64,000 nt of DNA from Epinephelus fuscoguttatus. Taxonomy: Eukaryota; Chordata; Actinopteri; Perciformes; Serranidae. Shown piece after piece: positions 9,900-23,400 of this stretch (position 1 is its first letter; each line of letters starts with the position of its first letter). Made by a program: the position numbers and the translations under genes. The notes below the pieces were generated by a model, which was given only the letters and a program-made list of their open reading frames with translations, had not been told where the DNA came from and did not search any database. The stretch is taken from NCBI RefSeq assembly GCF_011397635.1, contig NC_064767.1:6581501-6645500 (forward strand), written 5' to 3'.

Positions 9900-12800
9900 C
9901 TTTGGTTCTCTGGTGTTCAGGATGTAAGTGTGTGTGTGTGTTTGTGTGAAATGCAATTAAAGCGTCACGTAGGGCAGTGAAGGCGTGGATGAACAGAAGG
10001 TGGAGCTGTCAGTTCAACACCTCCCTACTTGGCTCCATTTATCTCTGTCTGCCTCTCTCTGTTTCTGTGCCTCACTCTCCCTCGTTCTAGCTCCTACCTG
10101 CATTTGGCTATATTTGTCCGTACATGCGCTCTGTGTCTCTCAGCATCACTGCTGACTGTGTAGTGTGGTGACAGAGGCAGTCTTTGCCAAGTCAAATCCC
10201 CCCTCAGTCACGACTCTGTGATAGAGATAGTGTGAGTCACAACCACAGCCGCACATACACACCAAAAAAAAAATGTGAGCGCAGCACCAAACTACATGCT
10301 AAAAGATGCCCTTTTTATATTTTCTTCTGTCCTTTATTTAGCAGGGTAAAGACACAACTGACCAGTGGTAGAATGTAAAATGTTTTCTAAAATAATTAGG
10401 CTATGTAAAATTGATTGATAGAATAGAATAGAACAAAAGAAAGACAGCTGTCATTCAAATTCATTCTTCTTTATTTATTTTTTTCAATTGAACATTTAAT
10501 TGAATTTACCATGCTACATGTCATGCAGGGTGTGAAATCTTTACAAATACAGAGCAAAATGATAGTCAACCTTGATGAAGACAAAGAAAAATAAATAAAA
10601 TAGATTAGGGGGATATTTATATATAAATAAATAGGAATTATAAAGAATAGGTTAATGAATTAAAATACCAGGCATACAAAATTTGACAAACTGGAGCAAA
10701 GAAATTGAGATCCAAAGCAAGGACCATAATTCAAAACAAGTTTTGTGCGATAGTGTGAAAATCAACACAGTAGATGTCTTGAAATCCTGCTATAGTGACG
10801 AGAAAAACTGCTTGAAGTCATTTATAAATGAGCTACAGGAGGGCTTGGGACAATAAATAGGGTCAGATGGGGTAAGATGCCCCCACTCCCTTAATTACTC
10901 TCCTAACCAATATATGGCACTAAGTCAACTCTGAAGACTTGTGGTTAATGGCTATGCTACAGTGAACAGTGACATTTCATCTGAACTGCTGCATTCTTTA
11001 GATTTATTCCACCACAACTGTTTTAGGGTAAACTGATCTTTTATTCACTGACAAATACTGATATATTAAGTTGTACATAAAATGCTGTGATACATATCTC
11101 TAGTCCATTTATGTTTTGTTCCACTAGTACAAGTAACAAAGTACCCTCTTAAAGATTGCTAGATGGTGTGAATGCAATACTACATACTGTCCCCACTAGG
11201 ACCATAACTGAGACAAACCAGCTGATATACACCACAGCAACAGTGATCCTAGAGATGCTGGGCTACAAGATGAACACGATGAGCCACAAAGAGCGTTAAT
11301 ATATATGTTGAGAGTAAAAATGTAAAGGAAGACCAGGGCTAGGCGACCTGTGGCTCCGGAGCCACATGCGGCTCTTTAGCCCCTTTCCATTTTTTTTTTA
11401 GCATTTTAATTTTTATTTATTATTTTGTTGGCCTAAAGAAATTCTTACATTCCTTAATTGTAAAAATGTGAAGCCTATGCAGAGACATTTTGTCAACTAT
11501 GTCTGGCACCTTTTCCTCTAAATGTTGCTGAGGTCATGTCTAAATGAACCTTAGTAGTGGTGGTTAGTCTTGAATCTCCCTAGTGAGGTTAGCTATGTGC
11601 TCCAAATCCAAAATCTGTGTTACCTTCATAATAAGACTCAAACGTGTTTTGCAGCTCCGGACAGATTTTTTTTTTTTTTTTTTAATTTTTGGTCAAAAAT
11701 ATAGTGAAGGTTGCTGACCCCTGTGTTATACCCTTTGAGACAAGACACACCTCAGAAAGGGGGTTATAAAAACTCCAGGGACATCCTGCCGCTAAATATT
11801 ATTTAGTCAGATTATCTACAGTCATGTGATTTTATATAGTTCATATCTACATATAGTAGTAGTATAGTATTGTAGTTATAACAGCTTGCTAGCAATTATT
11901 AGCATTGCTAGCAGGAAGACACCCTAAAATCAAAACAAGTAGCCTAAAGGAAAGGCTAAAAGGCCTCTAGATAATCCATCAATGGGTCAGGGTTAGGAGT
12001 TTAGTTTGTTTTATTTAGTTAGATAGCTTGTTTTGTAGCACGGGGTCATCTTGCCTCAGTAGTGGGACAAGATGCCCCAAGGTTTTCATTTTTGTGCATT
12101 TACATAGAAGAATGTGCATACATTTGGCACATGTACCAATTTATTTCTCCCAACAGTGGGTTGGTTGATGCATCGTGGTCTTCATGTACATACTAAAATC
12201 CTAGGAAATAAACATAAACAAAGACCTAGACTGTTAATTTAGTTATATTATTGGGGAAAATATCCATTTAAAGGTCCACTAGTTTAACTTGGAAGGATAC
12301 TATACATAAAACCAAGATTACTTAGATAGATGGGAAAAGTTTGTTGAAGCTGAGGGGTGGTGAGAACAGATATGAGGCCTAATTTAAAACAGTGACTGGT
12401 CTCTATTCTAACCTCTACAGGAATGCCTTTTTTTTCTTTTCTGTTTTTTGTTTTGACAACTCGTTGCGGTTGAGCTAGTTTGGAATATTGTTATATGAAG
12501 TTTTTATTGCATGACTATTTGTCCTTGTGTTGTATGAGGTACGTTGTTTAGTTTTTGTCTGGTTTTTTTTTCTGTTTTTGTGATGATATAGTAATGCTAT
12601 TTGTTTGTGTATTGGTTGTGTATTATGTAATCACCACCTCCTTACACCAAACTTCATTTCTAAATGCAAAAAGGAAAGAAAGAAAGAATAAATAACATTG
12701 CAAATGAGAAAGAAAAGAGAGAGGAAAAGGGAAAAGATCTCCACTAAGGGTGGTGGTTGGATTTTAAAAATAAAAGTCATATCATTTTTTTTTTTAATTG

Positions 12801-13000
12801 TATTTTTTAATTTATTTAAAGTAAAAGACTGTTCTCCAGGGATCATCTTCCTCCACCTTACCCTGTGGTATTTACCCATAAGTAAGATTATATTTATTAT
12901 GTCAGAGACAGATGAATCCAAATTATCCATATGATGTGAGAGATATCAAATGCTGGAGTGCCATTAATCTTCAGCGATAACCATTTCTCATATCAGTCCA
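9900..13000. other. Intergenic region with transposon relics
   Basis: No supported exon. Contents: a CT-rich stretch near 10030-10120; AT-rich sequence; paired GGGTAAGATGCCCC-like motifs near 10870 and 12050 (reported as a finding); and a hAT-like element at 11334-11723. Open frames here are short and show no known protein. Confidence 0.5.
11334..11723. mobile_element. Non-autonomous hAT-like element
   Basis: The left end reads CAGGGCTAGGCGACCTGTGG and the right end reads AGGTTGCTGACCCCTG. These are imperfect inverted copies of the CAGGGGT..GCAACCT terminus found on vertebrate hAT elements. The motif CTCCGGAGCCACATGCGGCT after the left end is also typical. The element is about 390 bases, has internal A and T runs and no transposase. 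No clean 8-bp duplication remains. Confidence 0.6.
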
Positions 13001-13313
13001 GATTCATTCAATTCCAGCTGTGTTGATCAGGATGCGCTTGGTGGCCCTGTGGTGACGTCACCCACTTTAGGCGGTCACTCAGATTGCCTGCACAGAATAC
13101 CGGCGTGCATGCGCGCGCGTTTGTGTGTATGTGTGTGTTTTGTCCTTCAGTGTAAAGCACAGCCGCACGCGACCCCCTCTGTTGCCTGGTCAGCTCGTCA
13201 CACACTTTTTTTGGGATGCTCATTCAGCTTCACAGTAACGACAGCACCAACAGTCGCTGCTAAACTGCTATTTTTATTGTTTGTCCGCGCGTGTCTGTGT
13301 GGGGCTGCACGCG

Positions 13314-13384
13314 CCCCCCCCCCCCCCCCACACACACACACACACACACACACACTCTCTCCCTCTCCCTCTCCCTCCCCCCCC

Positions 13385-13415
<31 letters not shown>

Positions 13416-13420
13416 CCCCT
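13314..13420. repeat. C-tract, (CA)n and (CT/CCCT)n compound microsatellite in pdxk promoter
   Basis: A run of about 16 C (13314-13329) is followed by about 12 CA units and then 65 bases of almost pure C/T. The tract ends about 235 bases before the pdxk start codon. (CA)n can adopt Z-form, and the homopyrimidine block has mirror symmetry suited to triplex DNA. Confidence 0.85.
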
Positions 13421-13508
13421 TCATCACACACTCACTGCACATCACCCGCTACAACCAACCACCACACGCGCTCACACACACCGCCATCCTGCGTGTGCCA
13501 CACAGCTG

Positions 13509-13526
13509 GTTAGCTAGCTAGCTAAC
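13509..13526. promoter_or_regulatory. 18-bp perfect palindrome upstream of pdxk
   Basis: GTTAGCTAGCTAGCTAAC reads identically on both strands and lies 130 bases before the pdxk start codon. It may be a protein-binding site or a chance product of the GCTA run; no factor is assigned. Confidence 0.4.
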
Positions 13527-13655
13527 ATTGCTTCTTTCAAACGGGCGGCGTTGTGTTTTACAGTTTAGTTTGTTTCCCGTACTGTTATGTGTAGACGTGA
13601 CTGTCGTTGAGGTAACGGATTATCTGCATCCCTCCTCGGCTGACCGGGAGCCGCC

Positions 13656-16600
13656 ATGGAGTGCCGTGTTCTGTCCATACAGAGCCATGTAGTCCGGGGA
13701 TATGTGGGCAACAAGAGCGCCTCTTTCCCATTACAGGTAAATACAATTCACATGCATCCATTATCGGACAGCGGGCGACGGTACACCCGTTATCGGACAC
13801 GACCCTGTCTGTCAACGCTTGCCCACAAAATTGCACTGCGACTTTCAATCAGCAGTAAACCGACTGTAGATACCGTTTTTGTAATGATACACGCTAATTA
13901 CATCATTCAAAGTTCGTACAGAAATCGGTCAACCGCCTAATCCGTCGCTGGTTGATAATGTGTGCTTAGTTGTATTTCCCTCTTCATTTTATAGTGTAAA
14001 AGGCCATAAACGATGGTAGTGCTAAATGTGCTGTGAAAAGCCCAAAATAACAGTATTGCCATTGAGATGTCAAGCAATAAACGTGACGACAAGTGTCGTG
14101 CAAATTACCCGAGACAATTTGTTCCCCTCATTTATCCAGCCCTTAAATCGTTTCACTGAAGGATGTGAAAAATGGAAAATATAATGGCAGCTTATGTTTT
14201 CTTGGTTATTTGGTAAATGAATAAAGGACGCTTTATCTGACGGGGAAATGTGGCACGACCTGTCATTGGGAGGGTGTCCGATAATGGAGCAAGGTGTTTT
14301 TATGTTGGGTTTGATCGCCCATTAAGAGAAAACGTACGTGTTGCATGTATTAATGATACATGTCTGACTGTAGAGCACCCTCGATGCTGTTAAACCCAGA
14401 GGTGGCAGAGTTGGGTCTGATAATGGACCTCCTGGTGTTAATCAAATGACCCCTACTTGCATGAGTGGTGATAACTGTTATATGAGCAAGCAAGCTTTTG
14501 AGTCTCAATTTTCACTCAGCCTGTGGCAGTACACACCAACAAGCCAGCAGCGTTGCAAAATAGCTAGCTAATGATAATCTTAACAGATAGATGGAAATGT
14601 GTCCCCAGAACTCGGGTCTGTTAACCAGTCACCACAGTGTTGGTGCCTGAGGTCGCTATCATTTGCTCACAGACAGGCAGTCAGACCATGATGTGGCCAT
14701 GATGTGCATGGGAACACCTAGATGGACACAAATCCAGCTTCCTGCGGTGATAACCTGCAAGTTCCATACTACAGGATGGACAAATAATCAATACAGCCAT
14801 TTGCTGCTTTAAGTTTTCTGATAGCACAGGGTTCTTCTTTTACCACAGGCGTTAAAAGATATTCTGGTTTCTTAAAGTGGAGCATTTTGCCACATTTGAC
14901 TGTGTTTCATTACGATAATTGCAATTCACACGTGCATTTTGCTGTTTGTGTGTGTGTTACAAAGGCCTTAAGACCACACACTTAAGAGATAACCTCTCAG
15001 TTGTAAAGTTCAGTGACACTGAAACTAGTGTATTGATTAGGGGAGTGCTTGTGAAAATAAGGTTGCCTCCTCAGGGGGATGTTTTTCTCTCTGTTTACAC
15101 AGATAAATTGTGGCCAGTGGCTGTGTTTCAATTTGAATTTGCAGAATCACTAAATCACCTGTATTTGTGAGCAGTAGAACCAGACGATAAACAGAATTTA
15201 TACATTTACCTAACTGATAAATCTTGTTCAGATCGAAATTTACTCCTATTGCAGTTCTAAATAAATGTCTGCAAATAGTTACAACGACCAGTGACATCAT
15301 ACCGAAAGGAAATACAGGCCTTGAGGAATATAAAATAATAATTATTACAGATATCATGAATCTGAATATTTAATATAGATTTCATACCATCCCGTTTTAG
15401 AGTGTATTGTGTATTGGGACACCTCAAACGTAGCTCTAAATCACTGCTTATCTTATACATTCTTAAGCAGCAAGTGACAATAGCAAGCACTGATTCTTTA
15501 CATCTTGTTAATGGTTAATCTCAATAATCGTTAAACTTGCTGACCGATGAAGTCGTCCACCACAGTAGCCAACAGAAGTTAAGTAAACTGGTTATCATTT
15601 TCAGCTTTCATGTTTGTTTTCTTTGGTAATTTATGGTATTATATCGACTACTTTTTATCACATCAGGGTGCCTCTTTAACCATTATCATTTATGTGACTC
15701 TCACCCTTAATCAGAGGGTCATCTGAAGAAAAGGGTGGGTAACAGGCATCAGTGAATTAACCTGAATAATACGGTGGATTGTAAAGCACTCGCATCGAGA
15801 ACCATGGAGTACAGATTTTGAGTGGCTCAACATGTGTCTCATTCTTTAGCTTAATAATAGGTGCTAGTGACAACATTAACAGTAGTGATAAAGCTGTCAC
15901 CTAAAGGCAGCGTTTACTGAGTGCTTTACAAGAAGGCATAAGTACTGGAATAAGGAGCCAAAACAGAGCCAATGCATTCAAAGCAAGTCATTTATTTGGT
16001 ATATGTGAAAGGACACAAAGGTTATTAACACCTCCCGGCTGTGAAAGTGATAGTCATTTCCCTTTATGATCCCTAATGTTGACAGTAGGATGATAACAGT
16101 GATTGCTTTGGGTCTATAATTGCTATGATGATGATGAGGCCGATGCTGGTGGTTGTTATAGTTTCATATATTCCACCAGCAGCGGCGTGGCAGTCAGTAG
16201 TGATGGTGAGGCTAGCAAGGCCTAATGTAGTTCATGTCCCACCATCCTGAAAGACAGTCACTTGTTGTGAGAAGTGCCGAGTCTATTTTTAGCCTGCTGC
16301 GCCCCGGGATGTATTTTGTGGTTATCCTAATGGCTGCTGGGCTTTCATGCATGTCACCGGGTTCAGTGCAGCCACTAATGTTTTGCTACTACGGCTGATT
16401 AAGGCCTATTTGCACCAGGCTAATGTTAAAATAGAGTTTACCAGTGCATCTTACTAAAGCCTTAACTACACACTGATGTCAGCCAGTACATTGTACTAAG
16501 TGTACTGCTTATTCAAAGTAGGTCATAGTTAAGTTCACTGTCAACATTACTGAGTAGGACTAATTGATGCATTTGGCTTTTTAAAGACACTAGCACCCAG

Positions 16601-17436
16601 TGTTTCTCCCCCAATATGTGTTGATAACCAATTTGCATTTTTGTGAGTATAAGATAACACTTAATTGATGTACAGGGGGAAATTAGTAGTTCAATTTTGC
16701 AGCTGCGTCAAGTATCAACTACCAATCACCAAATATTGACACTAAAACCAGTATGTGCTGGTACAAATATTTTTTCAGAACATCTTTAAATATTTGCAAT
16801 ATTTATAGGGTTACATTTACCCTGTTTGATCATGCAGACAGTGTCAATACAGTCTTAAAGAGGAAATTCACCTGCAAGTCATGCATCTATGTTACCTACA
16901 TTTAAGACCATAAATAGTCTTGAAAAAACATTGTACTACTTAGCTTAACTATCGTGAGTCTTGTGATTGCTTTATGTGCTGTTCCTCGGGTGAGAAATAA
17001 AACCAGTCATGCATAATGTCTTTAAGCTGCTTTGAAATTGTTACAAAGATAAAATTGGCCTCTTTTTAAACTTATTTTGCATTAAATGGTCTTATGAATT
17101 CTCAAATCTGGGAGGAAAAACCCATCAGGCACCATGTTTTAGCTTAAATTAGATGTTAAAGGGAGTAATAATGATGATGTAAATGTGCAGGTGGAGTTAG
17201 GTCAGGTCAGAGAGGCACACTTTTGGTTGATAAGTATAACCTTGCAGTGTTTTAACTGTATTTGGCTGGTGATTATTGCATTCAGTTTATGAATGAACCA
17301 GCACTAATGCTTGTGGACATAAGACAGTATTTCTAAATGTAAACTAACAAACAGAAAGTCCACAGGTCAGTGACGGAGCTGCTCTCACTACTCAGAGTCA
17401 CAACCATGAGTCAGTTGGTGTTGAGATTAGGCATAA

Positions 17437-17467
<31 letters not shown>

Positions 17468-20400
17468 TCGTCAGCAAGTGTGTAGGGCATCCCTCTCTCT
17501 GTGCTGACAGGACAGAGAATCTTAGGCTTGTCAGCATGCAGGAGACGGCGGTGTGAGGAAGCAGGGCCTTGATTGGCTGCCACAGGATTCCTCCTAGTGA
17601 CGTCACTGAAGATGGAGACAGGCTGCCTTAGAGTTTGACTGGATAGAGTCAGCTCTAACGTAGAAATAAAATTCAGGACAAGTGCTGTCTTCTGGCACCA
17701 AATTGGGCATTTTTAGATATATGTATTGAGTTAAATTGAATTAATATTATTTTGAAATAGTTTAATAGTCAGTGTGATTTCCTCCTAAATGTAATTACAA
17801 CTGGAACCTGGTAAAGAAACGAAGACATTTTATAAAGGTGCGGAAGAGAACAACTGAGCAGGCTGTTGATGTAGAAGTCTTCTTGGTGAGAGACTATAAA
17901 AGCTTATTAGCATCATGATAGGTTGTTTATTCTCAAAGGGACAGCTTCAGTGTCCGTGAAAGCAGCATGGATGCAGTGTTTTGCTCAAGGACACTTCAGC
18001 CGGTTAGATACCTGCTGACATGGGGCTTTGCTGTTGTTCATGTCAGTACCTTGCTCTCCTTAGAGTTAATCTTTATGTGTAAATGTAAAGAATAGCTGTT
18101 ATGATCCACACATGGCGGAAAAAATAGCACGTGTCTTGCAACCTATTTACTGTAACTGGCAGCTCATTCAGTTTTAGATAATGATGTTTATACCCGAAAC
18201 GTCCTTTAGAGGAGACTGAGGCCCTGTGAGGAAATTCTTCATTGTTGGTAGCGAGACCATCCTGTACTCAATGCTATTCCCACTTAATGTAATTAAAGTT
18301 GTTCTTGTGGCTAGAACTGGAATAATTAATTCACTTAATAAACAGATAACTGCCTTAATAATTAATTAATCATTCAAGTTATTTAGCAAAAATGCTGTCT
18401 TTGCTGGTCACATCTTGTTAGATGAAGAATTCAACAAGCTTTTTTTTTTGCTAGTTTGCATGTGTTGCTGCAAAATAGGATCAGATGTAGTAGAACATCT
18501 TGGTATTTTAGGCTCACTGCATTCAACATACTATGTATTTGGAGACACTAAATGTTTTCCGGTATAGCCTACTTTATAGTAGTGTGGGTATAAGAACGCA
18601 CAGGTGATGAATTGTATAAACTTTGGTGACCCCCTGACTTTTCCTCTTGTGCCATTGTTTTGTCAGTTTGTCTAATATTTCGATTTATGATCACCAAGAA
18701 GACAAATGACGTTCCCATCAGCCTCAGCTGCACTTTGGTGTGTAGTGCTGTTTAGCAAATGTTAGCATGCTAACACGCTATGCTGGAATTTCTGACATTA
18801 GCATTTAGCTTGAAGCTTCACTGTTCATAAGAAAAGCCACAGCTGCTAGCATGGCTGTCGTCTCATTTTTGTTTGTTAGTACAACAAAATGAGTAATTCT
18901 GATTTATCATTTTGAGCTGCCGTAGCATGTGACAGGCATTTCATCTAATTTTATATTGTCACTTTACATTCTAAACTTATTGTAGGTTGCAGTACAAATA
19001 CACCTGAACTTACTGTGAAACATGTAATGTCCTGTATATGGGCTTACATTTGTTTTCCAATGTGCAAATTAACAGTGAAGGTACAGGAGCTAACCCAAAG
19101 CTGAGGGATCCTGCCTGCTAAGTCACGATGCAGTAAATATAGTGTTTGTGTTGACTCAGATGTGATCAGCCTGCACTGTGACACATGTTAATTAAAGAAA
19201 CTCTTCGTCAGTTGCGAGAGGGCTTCTCCCCTGGGGTTTTATCGAAAGTGTTTTCTCAAAAAGGGCAAAATGTTTATAATTTGGATAATATCCTCTCCTC
19301 ACCCTCTGACGATGCTTTCCAGTCAGCAGCGTTGTAAACAGTCTTTCTGTGTCACTGACTTGAGGCTTATGAATAGAGCGAGAAAGGATGTGACCTAAAT
19401 AACATATTCTTAGCCCCTTTTACATCAGTACGCCATTAATACACAGTTTTACATCAACAGTCATGTTGCATCCTGTTCAAGCAAAGGAACATGTTGTAAT
19501 TGACAGGTTGCTCCTATGTTAAAGGGTCCTGTATCTAACAGTCAAACATTTTTATTCAAGGCTCTGGAACAGCGAATAAAAACAAATTCTTAAGGCTATA
19601 GGCTAGCATCAACACCTCAAAATTAATTTTAAATTCAACTGCAAGTTATTGTTGAGGTAGTTGAAGACTTTGTGGATAATGAGACTATTTTTTTAAGTGG
19701 TATTTAAATTCATTTAAAGTTGTGCTGTTCTGAGCTGCAAGTTCATTAGGTAGACAAGTAAGTACAGTCAGATACAACAATACCGCAATAATTTCTACCT
19801 TCACAAGGATATAATGTTCATTTGAATCTGATTCAGAGATGGTAATTTAATTTTATGGTTATTTTGTGCTGTTGAGTTGTATCTTGCTGAACATATTTCT
19901 AATGTTTCCTCATGAATGTCAATTTTTAATAGGGCTGTGCGATAGAAAAATATGCCATAGCCGATAACACTCAGTGTTGCAGTAACGATATTACTTGCGA
20001 TAACTAAACATATATAATAGTGTACTTGCCTGCTAAAATACAATAATCTGGTTGACAAATTAAAAAAAAGAAAGGAAATTATTTCTAACATTCTTTTATT
20101 GGCATGGCACCAATAAAAAAAATAAGATAGTTACATTTTATTTTTATTTTTTTATTTATTTAACCTTTATTTAACCAGGAAGATCCCATTGAGAAAGGTC
20201 TAGTGTGTAAGATTTAGAGGGATTTAGTGGCATCTAGCGGTGAGGTTTGCAGATTGCAATCAGCTGAAACTTCTCCTGGTTAGAATTCCTTCAGTATTCA
20301 TTGTTCAGAAGTTTTTTACCGGGAGCCGAATTAGTCTCAGAGGTCTCTTCCACTCCAAAACAGTCGGACCCGGTGATTAATTACCAGCCTAGCACCTGTT

Positions 20401-23400
20401 AATGTGTGCTCATCTTCTTTGTCTGATAACTTGAACTTGACACTCAAAAGGTTTTTACTGGGAGCTGAATTATCTGCAGAGGTATCTTCCTCGTCATTAA
20501 ACAAATAGACCTGGTGATTGAAAACAGTAAAAAACACTGAATAGAGCAAATTTACATGAGAAAAACCTGTATTGTTCCTGTGCCCTCATGTGGGGGGAAC
20601 TATGGTGGTGACACAAAAACGCGAATGTCCCCGTCTGGAGCTAGTGTCAATGAGGACCTGTTTCCTTTATAGACATAGATGGCTCAATGTGAGGTAATGA
20701 AAACACTACGATTCTTATTTTCAGGTGATTTCAAACTAAAGAAAACATACTGATTATACTATATTCCATTTCTGCCAATATATCCTCCTAAATACTACAC
20801 TGAACCTGTAAAGTGCAATTTTCTACTGATACTGTCTTTCATCACTAACTCAAGAATCCCTTAGTGAAATATTACAGTCTTTCATGATGTTTTTATCGCA
20901 CAATCTGACATTGCAATGACAATAAGAGAACAACAAAAAACCCAAAAGATATATTGTACAGCCTATAACATGTCATAATAAAATACAGCCATTAAATTTA
21001 CCTTAATGGGGCCCTGAACTGCATCGTCCCATATTCGACCTTCAACTCTGACCTTCAGAATCAACACCTTGATAAAAATGAAAACAAAAATGTAACTTAT
21101 ATGAAGGTAGGATTTACTGCAGGCTAGTAGTTGTAGCTCAGTGTAGCCAATAAAATCAAGTGGGGAACTTGTACATAGCACATGAAACAAATACTTTTCC
21201 TTTCCCATCTTCTCAACTGAAGTTTTCTTGAGCATAGAGCCACAGGGTTGCTGGGCTTATTGCAAATATGTGATTTTCCCTTTGGATGTCAATGGAAAAT
21301 CACAAAGGTTAGAATAAGAAATGTTTCACCATTCACACCTCTGTATGTCCACCAGGAGTCTATCCTCACAGTTCTGTCTTTTTAAATATGGTATTTTCAT
21401 CAGTAATGCAGTCATATTCTGCATTCCTGACACCACTGAGAGCTTTGCACGTTTCCTAAATGTCTCTCACTGACGACACAAATACACTTTTCAGAAAACA
21501 TATGCCGCACTTGAGAAAGTTTTCATCAGGCAGACAGCAGTAGCTGGAGCGTTGACAAGCTCAAGGTCAAAGGGGGTGATTCACTGCCTCTCCCCTCTGA
21601 AAGCAGATTCTTGTATCTCAAAGTTGCAGTCAATTGAAAAGAACAAAGAACTCATTCACTCGGCCGCTTCCTGCTTCAGCCCAATTAAATAAAGTCATTC
21701 AGATAACAATTGATGGCGCATGTGGATGGGTCATGTGTCTTTCTCGCGCTCTGGTAATTAAAAAAAAAAATCTGTTAAGAAAGACAGAGAGAGGAACGAC
21801 ACCAAGAGTCGGTTGATGTAGCTGTTCCAGGTCTGTGCAGGTTTTATCTGAAGTTGAATTGAGAGGATGTTGTTCTTATCTCCACTTACAGGTCGCAGCT
21901 GGGGTTAAATGAAGCCAAGTAGCGTTTTGGTTTTTGTCCCTTTCATCAGTTACAGTTTCAGATACCTGGTTACATGGTGCAGTTATGACCGTGATGACCT
22001 GGAAAAGATGTTTGAATATACTAAGTTTTATTCCAACACATGTTCATGTATTGTGAAGATATTTTAGGAATGGCTATTGTTGCTTTGAGAGGAGAAAACT
22101 CAACTCTACAGGGCTTTATAGTGTTTGTCAGCTCATTGTTCTGCAGCTTCACTGTTTTGGTTCACTCTCACCACTCTCAAAGTGTTGCTGTGACTAGCTG
22201 GTGAACATAGTGGAGCTTGTAGCAGCTAAAGGGACAGATATTTCCCTCAGGAGTTGGTGGAGCCCAAAAACAGAGCTGAAAGAGAGTTAATATCAAACTG
22301 AGATTCATCGGGCATGCAGAAACATGACTCCACATTAATGCAGGTGATGCATGTGTTCAAAGGCAAGCGTGTGCTATTTAATTTAAAAGGGGGTGTGTCA
22401 GTGTTGTGTTTGTGCTGCTCATAAGTAGCCAAAACATCAGTTATCGTAGGTTTAATGACCAAACATATGAGACATTGATGTAAACTTTGCTCAGCAAGAA
22501 TTACAGTATCAGATACCCTTTGCATACTGGTATACTGCCTAAAAGACAGTTGAGCTATAAAATTTATAGCAAGTGTAGCTGTTACTCCTAATCTCTCCTG
22601 ACACCTAATCTGTTTCCTCTCTCTGTCGTATGTTTCCAGGTTTTAGGATTTGAGGTGGACTCCATCAACTCTGTCCAGTTCTCCAACCATACAGGTAAAA
22701 CTCATGAAATAGCATATTTTTGTGGAGTTGTGGAGTGTGTGCTGTGTTTTGGTTAGTGTGTGGGTGTGTATGACTCAGTCAGAGCCCCTGGTGTCGTGAT
22801 GGGGTTTTAGCGAGTGTTAGAGAGACAGTTGTCGCTGTGTTGAGAGCAGAGGAGCTGACAACTGAGTGAGTCAAGTTTTTGGGGGAGGTCAGTGACTTCA
22901 CTGGCTGACACCAGAGCAGCTCTCAAACAGCTGCAGGGGGCAAATTCCATTCATATTTTAAACTGGCTTTCTCTCTTGGTCTTGGGACGTCTGGTGAGTT
23001 CATTTTGATGAAGCAAAGATGTCGAAGATCAGTAAACTCATCATCAAACTCATCGTCTGTGAAAACAGTTGCATAAAGTCTTCTGGAGGCTCTGGAGGCA
23101 CTTACTAAAGTCTTGGGCTTGGGTTGGAGACAACAAATTTATAACACAGAGGAAAGGATGTGGGCACTTCCATTACCAGACAGGGAGAATCTAATAATAG
23201 ATGAAAAGCTGAGTTGCTTGTTTCTGCTTCACTAATTTAGATCTTTTGTCTGTTTCTCACAAGTTGTTTAACTTTATTAAAGTCCAATTTTAAATCCCTT
23301 AAGTACCCCTTTAACTCAGAAATGAGTAGAACAAATGTGCATCATCCTCTGTTGTTCTGCTTTCTATCACTGCTTGACAGCATGTTCCTTTAACACCACT

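Larger units (their letters stand above)
13737..22639 (+). other. pdxk: pdxk intron 1
   Basis: An 8.9-kb intron with no coding sequence seen. It contains an ATG-repeat microsatellite (17436-17467), a TTAGCATGCTAAC-type dispersed repeat (about 18720-18870) and a nested pair of MITEs (19930-20965). The stretch 22090-22290 (CACTCTCACCACTCTCAAAG and flanks) looks like another dispersed repeat. The remainder is ordinary AT-rich intron. Confidence 0.7.

Noticed and set aside
13049-13521. Open frames across the CA/CT tract upstream of pdxk
   Set aside because: They exist only because dinucleotide runs lack stop codons; the peptides are His/Thr, Ser/Leu or Arg/Glu runs.
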